Assembly (NCBI RefSeq): GCF_039655875.1 | Contig: NZ_JBBYXK010000002.1 | Span: 1 to 64,000, forward strand | Length of the DNA stretch: 64,000 nt | From: Emcibacter sp. SYSU 3D8 | GTDB taxonomy: Bacteria; Pseudomonadota; Alphaproteobacteria; SMXS01 | Direction: 5' to 3' | Shown: piece after piece, positions 11,179 through 19,107 of the stretch | Position numbering within the stretch: the first letter of the stretch is position 1 | Layout of the letters: each line of letters opens with the position of its first letter | Notes under the pieces: generated by a model | The model's input: only the letters and a program-made list of their open reading frames with translations | Told to the model about the DNA's origin: nothing | The model's database searches: none | Translations under genes and position numbers: made by a program

Positions 11179-11196
11179 GGATTGGTTCGCCAATCC
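11179..11196 (+). promoter_or_regulatory. UUCG-loop hairpin in the uvrC leader
   Basis: GGATTGG-TTCG-CCAATCC is a 7-bp perfect stem with a four-base loop, 27 bp before the chosen uvrC start. No T-run follows, so it is not a normal terminator; it could stabilise or attenuate the leader transcript. Confidence 0.4.
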
Positions 11197-11223
11197 ATCC
11201 TAGAGTCCAGTCGCTTAACCACG

Positions 11224-13164
11224 ATGCCTGCACACATGACGTTAATACCGGACGACGAAATCAACAGCGATATTGGGAACGAGGCCTCCGAATCGGCGGC
11301 CTCGCCAACTGACGCACCGGCCCTCTCCGGTCGCGCGCTGATTCGTACGAAAGCGCGCAAACTTCCTGCGGGTTCAGGCGTGTACCGGATGCTGGATCAG
11401 CATGGCGACGTCATGTATGTGGGCAAGGCGCGCAATCTGAAGGCCCGCGTCGGGCAATATGCAAGCGGCAAGGCCCATACCAACCGGGTCACCCGGATGA
11501 TCGGCCGGGTGCACGACCTGATCGTCGTCACCACCGAGACCGAGAGCCAGGCCCTGCTGCTCGAAGCGCAACTGATCAAGCGCTACATGCCGCCCTACAA
11601 CGTGCTGCTGCGCGACGACAAAAGCTTTCCCTATATCCTGATCCGCACCGACCACCAGTGGCCGCAAATCAAGAAGCATCGCGGCGCACAGAACCTCAAG
11701 GGCCATTATTTCGGCCCCTTCGCCTCGGCGGGTGCGGTCAACTCCACGCTCAATACGCTGCAGCGGGCATTCCTGCTGCGCTCGTGTTCGGACGGCGTGT
11801 TCACCGCGCGCACCCGTCCCTGCCTGCTGTTCCAGATCAAGCGCTGCTCGGCGCCATGCGTCGGCCGCGTCACCAGCGAGGAATATGACGCGCTGCTCGA
11901 CGATGCCCGGACGTTTCTCGGCGGCAAGAGCCAGCGGGTGCAGCGCGACCTGTCCGAGCAGATGATGCAGGCCAGCGAGGCCATGGAGTTCGAGCGCGCT
12001 GCCGCGATCCGCGACCGCATCAAGGCACTGGCCAGCATCCAGGGTCACCAGGGAGTCACCGCCGGCGACCTTGAGGATGCCGACGTCATCGCCGTGCACC
12101 AGCAGGGCGCGCAAAGCTGCGTGCAGGTGTTCTTCCTGCGTGCGGGCCAGAACTGGGGCAACCGCGCCTATTTTCCCAAGCACGACACGACGCAGGGGCT
12201 CGAAGAGGTACTGGAGGCATTCATCGGCCAGTTCTACGACAGCCGTCCGGCGCCGCAGACCATCCTGATCAGCCACGACTTCGCCGAACGGCCGCTGATG
12301 GAGGAGGCGCTGTCGCTGAAGTCGCCGCGCAAGGTATCGCTGGTGGTCCCCAAGCGGGGCGACAAGGCCAAGATGATCGACCTGGCCCTGCGCAACGCCC
12401 GGGACGCGCTGGCCCTGCGCATGGCGGAAAGTGCCTCGCAGCAACTTGTGCTGTCGGAACTGGCCACCGTCTTCGACCTGGAAGGGCCGCCCGGGCGCAT
12501 CGAGGCTTACGACAACAGTCACATCTCGGGCACCAACGCCATCGGCGCCATGATCGTCGCGGGGCCGGACGGCTTCATGAGGAACAACTACCGCAAGTTC
12601 AACATCAAGGACAGCCGGCTGGCGCCCGGCGACGACTACGGCATGATGCGCGAGGTGCTGACCCGGCGCTTCGGCCGGCTGGTCAAGGAGGATCCCGAAC
12701 GCAGCCGGGGTCAATGGCCCGATCTGGTGCTGATCGACGGCGGCGCCGGTCAACTCGCCGCGGCCGAGCAGGTGCTGGCGGAACTGGGCATCGAGGATCT
12801 GCCCCTTGTCGCCATCGCCAAGGGAGCCGACAGGAATGCGGGCCGCGAGCGATTCTTCCTGCCGGGGCGCGAACCGTTCACCCTCGATCCGCGCAGCGCC
12901 GTGATGTACTACCTGCAGCGGATACGCGACGAGGTTCACCGCTTCGCCATCGGCACCCACCGGCAAAAGCGCGCCGGCGCCATGAAGAAGTCGCAGCTCG
13001 ACGAGGTGCCCGGCGTCGGACCGGGCCGCAAGAAGGCGCTGCTCGCCCACTTCGGTTCGGCACGGGCGGTGGCGGGTGCGGCGCTCGAGGACCTTGAGTC
13101 GGCGGACGGCATCAGCAAGGCTGTCGCGCGCAAGGTTTACGATTATTTCCACGCAGAAGGATGA
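11224..13164 (+). CDS. uvrC: Excinuclease ABC subunit UvrC
   Basis: The dual nuclease of nucleotide excision repair. From ATG 11224 it has 646 residues. The N-terminal GIY-YIG nuclease reads GSGVYRMLDQHGDVMYVGKARNL. The UVR motif (MEFERAAAIRDRIKALASI) is the UvrB contact. The RNase H-like C-terminal nuclease begins RIEAYDNSHISGTNAIGAM and continues LVLIDGGAGQLAAA, and two helix-hairpin-helix motifs (LDEVPGVGPGRKKALL) end the protein. ATG 11236 is an alternative start; neither has a strong ribosome-binding site. It heads the conserved order uvrC-pgsA-moaD-moaE. Confidence 0.97.
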   Translation: MPAHMTLIPDDEINSDIGNEASESAASPTDAPALSGRALIRTKARKLPAGSGVYRMLDQHGDVMYVGKARNLKARVGQYASGKAHTNRVTRMIGRVHDLIVVTTETESQALLLEAQLIKRYMPPYNVLLRDDKSFPYILIRTDHQWPQIKKHRGAQNLKGHYFGPFASAGAVNSTLNTLQRAFLLRSCSDGVFTARTRPCLLFQIKRCSAPCVGRVTSEEYDALLDDARTFLGGKSQRVQRDLSEQMMQASEAMEFERAAAIRDRIKALASIQGHQGVTAGDLEDADVIAVHQQGAQSCVQVFFLRAGQNWGNRAYFPKHDTTQGLEEVLEAFIGQFYDSRPAPQTILISHDFAERPLMEEALSLKSPRKVSLVVPKRGDKAKMIDLALRNARDALALRMAESASQQLVLSELATVFDLEGPPGRIEAYDNSHISGTNAIGAMIVAGPDGFMRNNYRKFNIKDSRLAPGDDYGMMREVLTRRFGRLVKEDPERSRGQWPDLVLIDGGAGQLAAAEQVLAELGIEDLPLVAIAKGADRNAGRERFFLPGREPFTLDPRSAVMYYLQRIRDEVHRFAIGTHRQKRAGAMKKSQLDEVPGVGPGRKKALLAHFGSARAVAGAALEDLESADGISKAVARKVYDYFHAEG

Positions 13165-13203
13165 CGCGGCGTTATAGTCGCGCCAATCCGCGAACGGAAC
13201 GGC

Positions 13204-13767
13204 ATGATCTCGTCCATACCAAACCTCCTGACCCTCTCGCGCATCCTGGTCATTCCGGCGCTCATCGGCACATTCTGGCTCGATGCGCCGCTCAAGCAAT
13301 GGCTGGCGCTCGGCCTGTTCGTGGCCGCCGGGATCACTGACTTCTTCGACGGCTATGTGGCGCGCGCCCTGGGCGTGCAATCCAAGCTGGGCCAGTTCCT
13401 CGATCCCGTCGCCGACAAACTGCTGGTCGCGTCCGCCCTGTTCATGCTGGCGGCCAAGGGCCCGCTCACCGGCGTGCACCTGATTCCGGGCGTGGTCATC
13501 CTGTGCCGCGAGATGCTGGTGTCGGGGCTGCGCGAGGTGCTGGCCGAAATCAAGGTGGGCCTGCCGGTCAGCAGGCTCGCCAAGTGGAAGACCACCGTAC
13601 AGATCGTCGCCATCGCGTTCCTGCTGGCGGGCGACGCGGCCCGCCATCTCTATGCGGTCGAGATCGGGACCTTCGGGCTATGGATCGCGGCCGTGCTGAC
13701 GCTCTACACCGGCTACGACTATCTGCGGGCCGGCCTGCGCCACCTGACAGGACCGCGCGCGCCATGA
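13204..13767 (+). CDS. pgsA: CDP-diacylglycerol-glycerol-3-phosphate 3-phosphatidyltransferase
   Basis: A 187-residue inner-membrane enzyme making phosphatidylglycerol phosphate. The CDP-alcohol phosphotransferase signature is intact: DFFDGYVAR, then G and DPVADK, giving the D-x2-D-G-x2-A-R-x8-G-x3-D-x3-D pattern. Multiple hydrophobic helices flank it. The stop overlaps the moaD start as ATGA. Confidence 0.96.
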   Translation: MISSIPNLLTLSRILVIPALIGTFWLDAPLKQWLALGLFVAAGITDFFDGYVARALGVQSKLGQFLDPVADKLLVASALFMLAAKGPLTGVHLIPGVVILCREMLVSGLREVLAEIKVGLPVSRLAKWKTTVQIVAIAFLLAGDAARHLYAVEIGTFGLWIAAVLTLYTGYDYLRAGLRHLTGPRAP

Positions 13768-14021
13768 AGGTGCTCTACTTCGCCTGGCTGCGCGAACGGG
13801 TCGGCACCGGCGAGGAAGACGTCGACCCGCCTGCCGGCGTCAACACCGTTGCGGATCTCATCGACTGGCTCTCGGCGCGCAGCCCGGGCCATGCCCATGC
13901 CTTCGCGCAGCGGGACGTGATCCGCGCCGCCGTCAACCAGGACTTCGCCGATCCCGGCGACACGGTGAGTCCCGGCGACGAGGTGGCGTTTTTTCCGCCG
14001 GTTACCGGAGGGTGCCCGTGA
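13764..14021 (+). CDS. moaD: Molybdopterin synthase small subunit MoaD
   Basis: An 85-residue ubiquitin-fold sulfur carrier; its C-terminal glycine is adenylated by MoeB and thiocarboxylated to give sulfur to the molybdenum cofactor precursor. The fold and ending (DEVAFFPPVTGG) are standard, but two codons follow the Gly-Gly: Cys-Pro, then TGA. The normal protein ends at Gly-Gly. The Gly-Gly codons GGAGGG also look like the ribosome-binding site of moaE, which starts at an overlapping GTGA. Either a protease trims the tail or this copy is impaired. Confidence 0.93.
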   Translation: MKVLYFAWLRERVGTGEEDVDPPAGVNTVADLIDWLSARSPGHAHAFAQRDVIRAAVNQDFADPGDTVSPGDEVAFFPPVTGGCP

Positions 14022-14467
14022 TCCGGGTGCAGACGGATGATTTCGACATCGGCGCCGAGATCGCCGCGCTGACCGGCGGCAAGACCCATATCGGCGGCGT
14101 GGTAACCTTCACCGGCCTGGTGCGTGACTTTGCCGGCGACGCCGCCATCAGCACCATGACCCTGGAGCATTATCCCGGCATGACGGAGCGCATGCTGGCG
14201 GATATCGAGGCCGAGGCCAACCACCGCTGGCCGCTCGATGCCAGCCTGATCGTCCACCGCCATGGGCCGCTAGGGCCGGGCGAGAACATCGTGCTGGTCA
14301 TCACCGCCAGCGCCCATCGCCAGGCCGCTTTCGAGGCCGCCGAATTCCTCGTCGACTGGCTGAAGACCAAGGCGCCGTTCTGGAAGCGCGAGGCGGGTCC
14401 GGACGGTGATCGCTGGGTCGAGGCCAAGGCCACCGACGACAGGGCCGCCGCGCGCTGGCGCAAATGA
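14018..14467 (+). CDS. moaE: Molybdopterin synthase catalytic subunit MoaE
   Basis: 149 residues from GTG 14018, which follows GGAGGG by 5 bases and overlaps the moaD stop; GTG 14012 is a worse-spaced alternative. The hammerhead-fold core is visible in GGVVTFTGLVRDF, the conserved HRHGPLGPGE segment and the active-site lysine region WLKTKAPFWKRE. It forms a heterotetramer with MoaD. The stop overlaps the next start by ATGA. Confidence 0.95.
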   Translation: MIRVQTDDFDIGAEIAALTGGKTHIGGVVTFTGLVRDFAGDAAISTMTLEHYPGMTERMLADIEAEANHRWPLDASLIVHRHGPLGPGENIVLVITASAHRQAAFEAAEFLVDWLKTKAPFWKREAGPDGDRWVEAKATDDRAAARWRK

Positions 14468-14898
14468 GTCCCCGGCACATCGCCTTCTACGGCCTACTCA
14501 ATCCGGGCCATGGGCCGTTCGAGAAATTCCGGCTGGCTGAAGCGCTGGACCTTGTGGGACCGTGCCGTATCCCCGGCAGGCTGCACGATCTGGGCGCCTA
14601 TCCGGGCCTGACCCGCCGGCCGGGCATGACCGAGGGCCGACTCTACCGTATCAGGGATCCCCGGGTGCTGCGCCTGCTCGACGCCTTCGAGGCCTATTGG
14701 CCGCGCCGGCCGAAGCAGTCGGAATATCTGCGGCGCCCCGTCCTGCTCGCCAATCCCGCCCTCTGGGCCTGGGTTTATGTGTACAACCGGAAGCCGCCCG
14801 CCGGCAGCCTGGCGCCGGAAGGTCCCTGGGCGCCGGCCGAGCCGCTCAGCGGTTGCCGCGCACGAGCTGTTCGTAATCGCTTCGCAGCGTCTTGGTGA
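14464..14898 (+). CDS. Gamma-glutamylcyclotransferase-like (GGCT/AIG2) protein
   Basis: 144 residues. It begins HIAFYGLLNPGHGPFEKF, the YG-x-L loop of the cyclotransferase fold, with CRIPGRLHDLGAYPGL and TEGRLYRI following as in AIG2-like proteins. The usual catalytic Glu could be in LLDAFEAYWPRRP. Such enzymes cleave gamma-glutamyl bonds, releasing 5-oxoproline. It is the last gene of the uvrC-pgsA-moaDE run, and its final 53 bp overlap the 3' end of ilvE on the other strand. Confidence 0.75.
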   Translation: MSPRHIAFYGLLNPGHGPFEKFRLAEALDLVGPCRIPGRLHDLGAYPGLTRRPGMTEGRLYRIRDPRVLRLLDAFEAYWPRRPKQSEYLRRPVLLANPALWAWVYVYNRKPPAGSLAPEGPWAPAEPLSGCRARAVRNRFAASW

Positions 14899-15724
14899 TG
14901 TCGCCGACAACGAAATTGTAGGGGCCGATTTCGCCGACCGCCGTCACTTCGGCCGCCGTGCCGGTCAGGAAGCACTGCTCGAAGCCTTCCATCTCCTCGG
15001 GCTGGATCGACCGCTCGACGATCTCGATTCCACGCTTGCGAGCCAGGCCCACGACCGTGCGCCGGGTGATGCCGTCGAGGAAGCAATCCGGCGTCGGCGT
15101 ATGGAGCTTGCCGTCCTGGACGAAGAAAACATTGGCGCCGGTCGCCTCGGCAACCTGGTTGCGATAGTCGAACATCAGCGCGTCGTTATAGCCCTTCCGC
15201 TCGGCGGCGTGCTTCGACAACGTGCAGATCATGTACAGACCCGCCGCCTTCGCCGCCGTCGGCGCGCAGTTCGGCGCCGGACGATGCCATTCCGCCACAT
15301 CCAGACGGATGCCCTTGTCGCGCAATTGAGGATCGAAATAGGACGGCCAGGCCCAGCCGGCGATGGCGACGTGGGTTTTGGTCGCCTGCGCCGCCACGCC
15401 CATCTGCTCCGGGCCGCGCCACGCCACCGGGCGGCAATAGCCGTCGGGCAGGTTGTTGGCCTTCATCACTTCGTCGCAGGCCGCGTTGATCTCGTCTTCC
15501 GTGTAGGGAATCTCGAAATCAAGGATCCGCGCCGAGTTGAACAGGCGGCTGGTGTGTTCTCTCAGCTTGAAGATTTCGCCGTTATAGGCACGCTGTCCTT
15601 CGAACACGACGCTGGCATAATGCAGGCCGTGGGACAGCACGTGAACCTGTGCCTCGCGCCAGGGCACGAGCTTGCCGTTGAACCAGATGTGGCCATCGCG
15701 ATCGTCAAACGGAATGAGAGACAT
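14846..15724 (-). CDS. ilvE: Branched-chain amino acid aminotransferase
   Basis: Fold type IV PLP enzyme catalysing the last step of valine, leucine and isoleucine synthesis. From ATG 15724 (MSLIPFDDRDG) it has 292 residues; the frame extends 20 codons further up but without family similarity. Seen: HGLHYASVVFEGQRAYNG near the start, the Schiff-base lysine in APTAAKAAGLYM, GYNDALMFD, VAEATGANVFFV and ITRRTVVGLA. It is divergent from a MarR-family gene. Confidence 0.95.
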   Translation of the reverse strand: MSLIPFDDRDGHIWFNGKLVPWREAQVHVLSHGLHYASVVFEGQRAYNGEIFKLREHTSRLFNSARILDFEIPYTEDEINAACDEVMKANNLPDGYCRPVAWRGPEQMGVAAQATKTHVAIAGWAWPSYFDPQLRDKGIRLDVAEWHRPAPNCAPTAAKAAGLYMICTLSKHAAERKGYNDALMFDYRNQVAEATGANVFFVQDGKLHTPTPDCFLDGITRRTVVGLARKRGIEIVERSIQPEEMEGFEQCFLTGTAAEVTAVGEIGPYNFVVGDITKTLRSDYEQLVRGNR

Positions 15725-15784
15725 GGGAGCATATCCTTGGCGGAAGCGTGTTGCGCGGAACAATCTGACTCTTGACGGTTGCAC

Positions 15785-15813
15785 TGAGTAACATTGTGTC
15801 TAAACTAAGTCAA
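15785..15813 (-). promoter_or_regulatory. Candidate sigma-70-type ilvE promoter
   Basis: On the minus strand TTGACT (15813-15808), a 17-base spacer and TACTCA (15790-15785) lie about 60 bp before the ilvE start. The -35 abuts the ATG of the divergent MarR gene, so a repressor bound here could affect both genes. The -10 is a poor match. Confidence 0.35.
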
Positions 15814-15814
15814 C

Positions 15815-16327
15815 ATGGCTGACATAACCATCAAAGAGCCCACCGACGAAGAAGTCCGGCAAGCCATCGAGCTGCTGTTTTTCGCCTATCGGGACTTTGT
15901 CGCCGACCCGGACAAGGTGCTCGCCGAATATGAAAGCCCGGCCGGATCGCTGGGCCGCGCCCATCATCGGGTGATCCATTTCGTCAGCCGCAATCCCGGC
16001 ATGACCGTGGCTGAATTGCTGTCGATCCTGCAGATCACCAAGCAGAGCCTGGCACGGGTACTCCGGCAGCTGATCGACGAAGGCTTCGTCGCGCAGGAAC
16101 GCGGACCCGAAGATGCGCGGCAGCGGCTGCTGTATCTGACCGACAAGGGCGAAGCCTTCGAAACCGCCCTGTCCAATCCGCAGCGCGCCCGGTTTCGCCG
16201 GCTGTTCGAAAAGGCCGGCCCCGAGGCCTCGCAATCGTTCCGCAGGCTGCTGCTCGAACTCATCAACGAGGACGAACGCGAGCAGGTGCTGGCGCTGATC
16301 GCAGGCAGGCAACCAACCACCCCCTAG
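15815..16327 (+). CDS. MarR-family transcriptional regulator
   Basis: 170 residues with a winged helix-turn-helix at about 48-115: FVSRNPGMTVAELLSILQITKQSLARVL is the recognition region, followed by the wing GPEDARQRLLYLTDKG. N- and C-terminal helices would form the dimer interface. It is adjacent and divergent to ilvE, as in many alphaproteobacteria where a PetP-like MarR gene occupies this place. The ligand is unknown. Its stop overlaps the convergent SDR gene by 4 bp. Confidence 0.9.
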   Translation: MADITIKEPTDEEVRQAIELLFFAYRDFVADPDKVLAEYESPAGSLGRAHHRVIHFVSRNPGMTVAELLSILQITKQSLARVLRQLIDEGFVAQERGPEDARQRLLYLTDKGEAFETALSNPQRARFRRLFEKAGPEASQSFRRLLLELINEDEREQVLALIAGRQPTTP

Positions 16328-17094
16328 AGCTGCGCCAGCAAGCCGCCGTCTACGGGCAGTGCGTGACCGGTGATCATGGCGGCGGCGTCCGACAACAGGA
16401 ACAGGGCGGCGTTCGCCACCTCCTCGGCCGTCGCCATGCGGCCGATCGGATTGGTCTCATTGACCTGCTTGACGAAATCCGGCCCCATCGCCTTGAGCGG
16501 CGCCAGCAACTCCGTGTCCGTCGCGCCGGGCGAAACCACGTTCACCCGAATGCCCTCGCGGACATAGGCGATCGCGGCCTGGCGGCTGAGGCCGATGACG
16601 CCGTGCTTGGTGGCCGTGTAGGCGGCGCCCGACAGGTGGCTGGCCCGGTGCCCCAGGGTCGAGGCGGTATTGACGATCGACGCGCCGCCGGGCTGCTTCG
16701 CGCCGGACTCGAGCATGGCGCCGATCTGGTACTTCATGCAGCGGTAAATGCCGGTGAGGTTGACCGCGACCACCTGGTTCCAGTTGTCGTCGCTGTATTC
16801 GTGAAGCTGTTCGCGCGCACCGCCGGTGCCTGCATTATTGAACGCGCCGTCGAGACTGCCATAGGTGCGAACCGCCGTATCGACCATGTGGCGAATGTCA
16901 TCATTCGAGGCCATGTCGGCCTGCACGAAAATGCCGTCGCCGCCCGCATCGCGCAGGCGCTGGATAACCGCCTCGCCACGATCGGCACGCCGGCCCGCCG
17001 CGATCACCTTCGCGCCGCGTCCTGCCAGCAGGTAGCAAGCGGCTTCGCCGATGCCGGACGTGGCGCCGGTAACGATGACGACCTTCCCGTCCAT
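16324..17094 (-). CDS. SDR-family oxidoreductase
   Basis: 256 residues of the classical SDR type: cofactor motif TGATSGIG at about 9-16, NNAGTG, the catalytic Ser in IVNTASTLG, and Tyr-Lys in YTATKHGVIG. ARG-type residues after strand 2 (AAGRRADRG) suggest NADP(H). It ends GHALPVDGGLLAQL. The substrate is unknown; it resembles the glucose-1-dehydrogenase/3-oxoacyl reductase-like group. Confidence 0.9.
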   Translation of the reverse strand: MDGKVVIVTGATSGIGEAACYLLAGRGAKVIAAGRRADRGEAVIQRLRDAGGDGIFVQADMASNDDIRHMVDTAVRTYGSLDGAFNNAGTGGAREQLHEYSDDNWNQVVAVNLTGIYRCMKYQIGAMLESGAKQPGGASIVNTASTLGHRASHLSGAAYTATKHGVIGLSRQAAIAYVREGIRVNVVSPGATDTELLAPLKAMGPDFVKQVNETNPIGRMATAEEVANAALFLLSDAAAMITGHALPVDGGLLAQL

Positions 17095-17155
17095 CAGATT
17101 CTCCCCTGTCCAGGATGCAGACGCACCTTAGCGGCGGGAGCATATGCGCGCAAAT

Positions 17156-17191
17156 GCCCTCGCCCCGTGGGAGAGGCCGGCGAAGGGCCGG
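17156..17191. repeat. Possible dispersed palindromic repeat remnant
   Basis: GCCCTCGCCCCGTGGGAGAG and the bases after it resemble the intergenic CCCTCTCCC...GGGAGAGG repeat common in proteobacteria, here degenerate. It lies between an SDR gene and proC. A single degenerate copy is weak evidence. Confidence 0.25.
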
Positions 17192-17240
17192 AAACGGACG
17201 GCAGGAACGCCGCTCATCCGCTTGCACAGGAAGCGGGGTT

Positions 17241-18074
17241 TTACGCCGACAGTTCCTTGGATCGCCGTGCCGCCGCCTCGATAGCGTGACGCAGCAGCGG
17301 GGCAAGGCCGTTTTCGCCCATCAGTACGTTGAGCGCGGCTTCCGTCGTGCCGTTGGGGCTGGTGACGTTGCGGCGAAGCGTGGCTGTCGATTCGTCGTCT
17401 GACGCCTCGACCAGCGCGCCCGCGCCCGCCACGGTCTGGCGCGCCAGCATGTCGGCCAGTTCCGCCGGCAAGCCCGCCGCCTGGCCCGCCGCCGCCATGC
17501 ATTCGATCAGGTAGAATACATAGGCCGGACCGCTGCCGGACAGGGCCGTGACCGCATCCATCAGCTTCTCGTTGTCGATCCAGGCGACCGTGCCCACGGC
17601 GCCCAGCAGTGCGGTGCACAGCCGGCGCTGGTCCTCCTTCACCTTGCCGCTGGCGACACAGACGCTGACGCCCTTACCGATCGCGGCCGGCGTGTTGGGC
17701 ATGGCCCGGACGATCGCCGCATTGGCGCCGAACGCCTGGGCAAAATAATCCAGCGTCTTGCCGGCCGCTATGGAGAGGAACAGGGCCTGGGGAAACGCTG
17801 CGGCGTCCGACAGGAGGTCGCCCATCACCTGGGGTTTGACCGCCAGGACCATGACTTCGGGATCCCGGCGCACCTTCTTCAGATCGGGCACGACGGTGAC
17901 GTCCGGATTTTCCGCCTTGAGCCGCCTGGACGTCTCGGCGTCCGGCTCGACCACGATGATGGCGGTGCCATGCAGCCCCTGAGCCAGCCATCCGGCCAGA
18001 AGCGCCGAGCCCATTCGTCCACCGCCAACCAGCACAAGCGGCCGGCTGGCGCCAATTGCGCCGAATTCCGTCAC
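17241..18074 (-). CDS. proC: Pyrroline-5-carboxylate reductase
   Basis: 277 residues; NAD(P)H-dependent last step of proline synthesis. The N-terminal Rossmann motif is VLVGGGRMGSALLAGW, VLAVKPQVMG follows, and the C-terminal dimerisation domain contains DAVTALSGSGPAYVFYLIE and the family signature ending VTSPNGTTEAAL. It sits 11 bp after the YbjN gene on the same strand and is probably co-transcribed with it. Confidence 0.96.
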   Translation of the reverse strand: MTEFGAIGASRPLVLVGGGRMGSALLAGWLAQGLHGTAIIVVEPDAETSRRLKAENPDVTVVPDLKKVRRDPEVMVLAVKPQVMGDLLSDAAAFPQALFLSIAAGKTLDYFAQAFGANAAIVRAMPNTPAAIGKGVSVCVASGKVKEDQRRLCTALLGAVGTVAWIDNEKLMDAVTALSGSGPAYVFYLIECMAAAGQAAGLPAELADMLARQTVAGAGALVEASDDESTATLRRNVTSPNGTTEAALNVLMGENGLAPLLRHAIEAAARRSKELSA

Positions 18075-18085
18075 GACACTCCTAG

Positions 18086-18604
18086 TCAGGCCGTGCCGAC
18101 AGTCTCGAACAACGCGGCTTCCATGGCCTCGGCGGGTGTCTTACCACCCCAGAGCACAAACTGGAAAGCAGGGAAAAATCGTTCGCACTCGGTGATCGCG
18201 ATCTCGATGAGATTCTCGCATTCCAGCGCCGTCGCGGTCTGCCCCTCGCACATCAGCACGCCGTGCCGATACATGAGCAGACCTTCGTCCTCGACCAGGT
18301 CGAAATGGCCCAGCCACATCTGGGCGTTGATCTTGGCCATCAATTCATGGAGGGGAGCCTTGCTTCCCTTCGGCACGCGGCCTTCGAACGCGCAGACCAC
18401 CTGCAGTCCGCCGAAGTCGCTCGCCGAATGGGGGCCGTTCCACGCGAAGTGCAGATTGTACTCAGCCCAGTTTCCCGCCACGAAAACAGTCAATTCCTGC
18501 TCGTTCTGGCGGTCATACGGCCATTCGTTTGCAGAGACGATCTGTTCGATCAAGTCGAGAGGGTCGACGGAGGTGACTTCGTGGTCGGAGCTCAATGACG
18601 TCAT
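18086..18604 (-). CDS. YbjN domain-containing protein
   Basis: 172 residues from ATG 18604, chosen because GGAGGA precedes it. It has the YbjN type III secretion chaperone-like fold: PLDLIEQIVSANEWPYDR at the start, GLQVVCAFEGRVP, and MAKINAQMWLGHFDLVEDEG. Residues 95-165 include the RHGVL and CERFFPAFQFVLWGGKTP segments. In E. coli YbjN is linked to stress and motility, but no direct biochemical activity is established. The cluster with proC and a UbiK-family gene is common in alphaproteobacteria. Confidence 0.85.
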   Translation of the reverse strand: MTSLSSDHEVTSVDPLDLIEQIVSANEWPYDRQNEQELTVFVAGNWAEYNLHFAWNGPHSASDFGGLQVVCAFEGRVPKGSKAPLHELMAKINAQMWLGHFDLVEDEGLLMYRHGVLMCEGQTATALECENLIEIAITECERFFPAFQFVLWGGKTPAEAMEAALFETVGTA

Positions 18605-18744
18605 AGCTCGGATCCTCCAATTATGGTGCGGCATTGCGATGCAGCACAAAATCTAGCCTGCCATTGATATCAGGCGGGTTCAAGTCCCTAGATGTTGTGG
18701 AAGCAGTGCTGACGCAACCAGGACAAGTCGGCGTCTGGCGGCCT

Positions 18745-19011
18745 TCACCCGCGGACGGATTCGAGCGCGGCGATGCGTTCGGCAAGACGGCCATTCTCGG
18801 CAGCGAGCGCCTCGTTCTCCTGTCTCGCCCTGGCAGCCATCTCCTTGACCGCCTCGAATTCGTCGCGGGTAACCACGTCGAGGTCGGCGATGGCGCGCTC
18901 CAGGCGCTGGCGCACCATGGTCTCCACTTCCTCGCGCAAGGACTGAAAAACACCGGCGGCGCCGGTGGCAAGCTTGCCCAAATCGTTGAGAATCCGGTTT
19001 TCCGTCTGCAT
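18745..19011 (-). CDS. UbiK/BMFP-family accessory protein
   Basis: 88 residues, almost wholly helical: [19 protein letters not shown], then [25 protein letters not shown] and a coiled-coil ending [20 protein letters not shown]. This is the BMFP/UbiK layout, a small trimeric coiled-coil protein that assists aerobic ubiquinone synthesis in E. coli and promotes membrane contact in Brucella. The domain order and length fit; the ubiquinone role here is inferred. Confidence 0.82.
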   Translation of the reverse strand: MQTENRILNDLGKLATGAAGVFQSLREEVETMVRQRLERAIADLDVVTRDEFEAVKEMAARARQENEALAAENGRLAERIAALESVRG

Positions 19012-19107
19012 GGCGGTCTCCTTGGTGATGCCTGCGCAATATGGCGTTGCCCGGCGCTGTTTCCAAGACGCTTGACAGATTCTACCTCTGCAAGGCTTTC
19101 TGAGGCC

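Larger units (their letters stand above)
10866..11223. other. 358-bp non-coding region with promoter-like and DnaA-like elements
   Basis: This is the longest gap in the window. Its left half is far more A+T-rich than the surroundings (about 10975-11045) and holds two perfect TATAAT hexamers at 11023-11028 and 11034-11039, without an equally good -35 at standard spacing. The right half holds head-to-head DnaA-like boxes (11109-11131) and a hairpin just before uvrC. AACCC/GGGTT arms at about 11045-11068 could begin a structured RNA. I could match no known RNA family. Confidence 0.6.

Noticed and set aside
10866-11223. Chromosome or plasmid replication origin at the DnaA boxes
   Set aside because: Only two boxes, one imperfect, and no dnaA, parAB, hemE, gidA or rep gene nearby. 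Kept only as a regulatory candidate.
18660-18700. tRNA-like GGGTTCAAGTCCC between the YbjN and UbiK-like genes
   Set aside because: It mimics a T-arm, but no acceptor, D or anticodon stem can be drawn around it.
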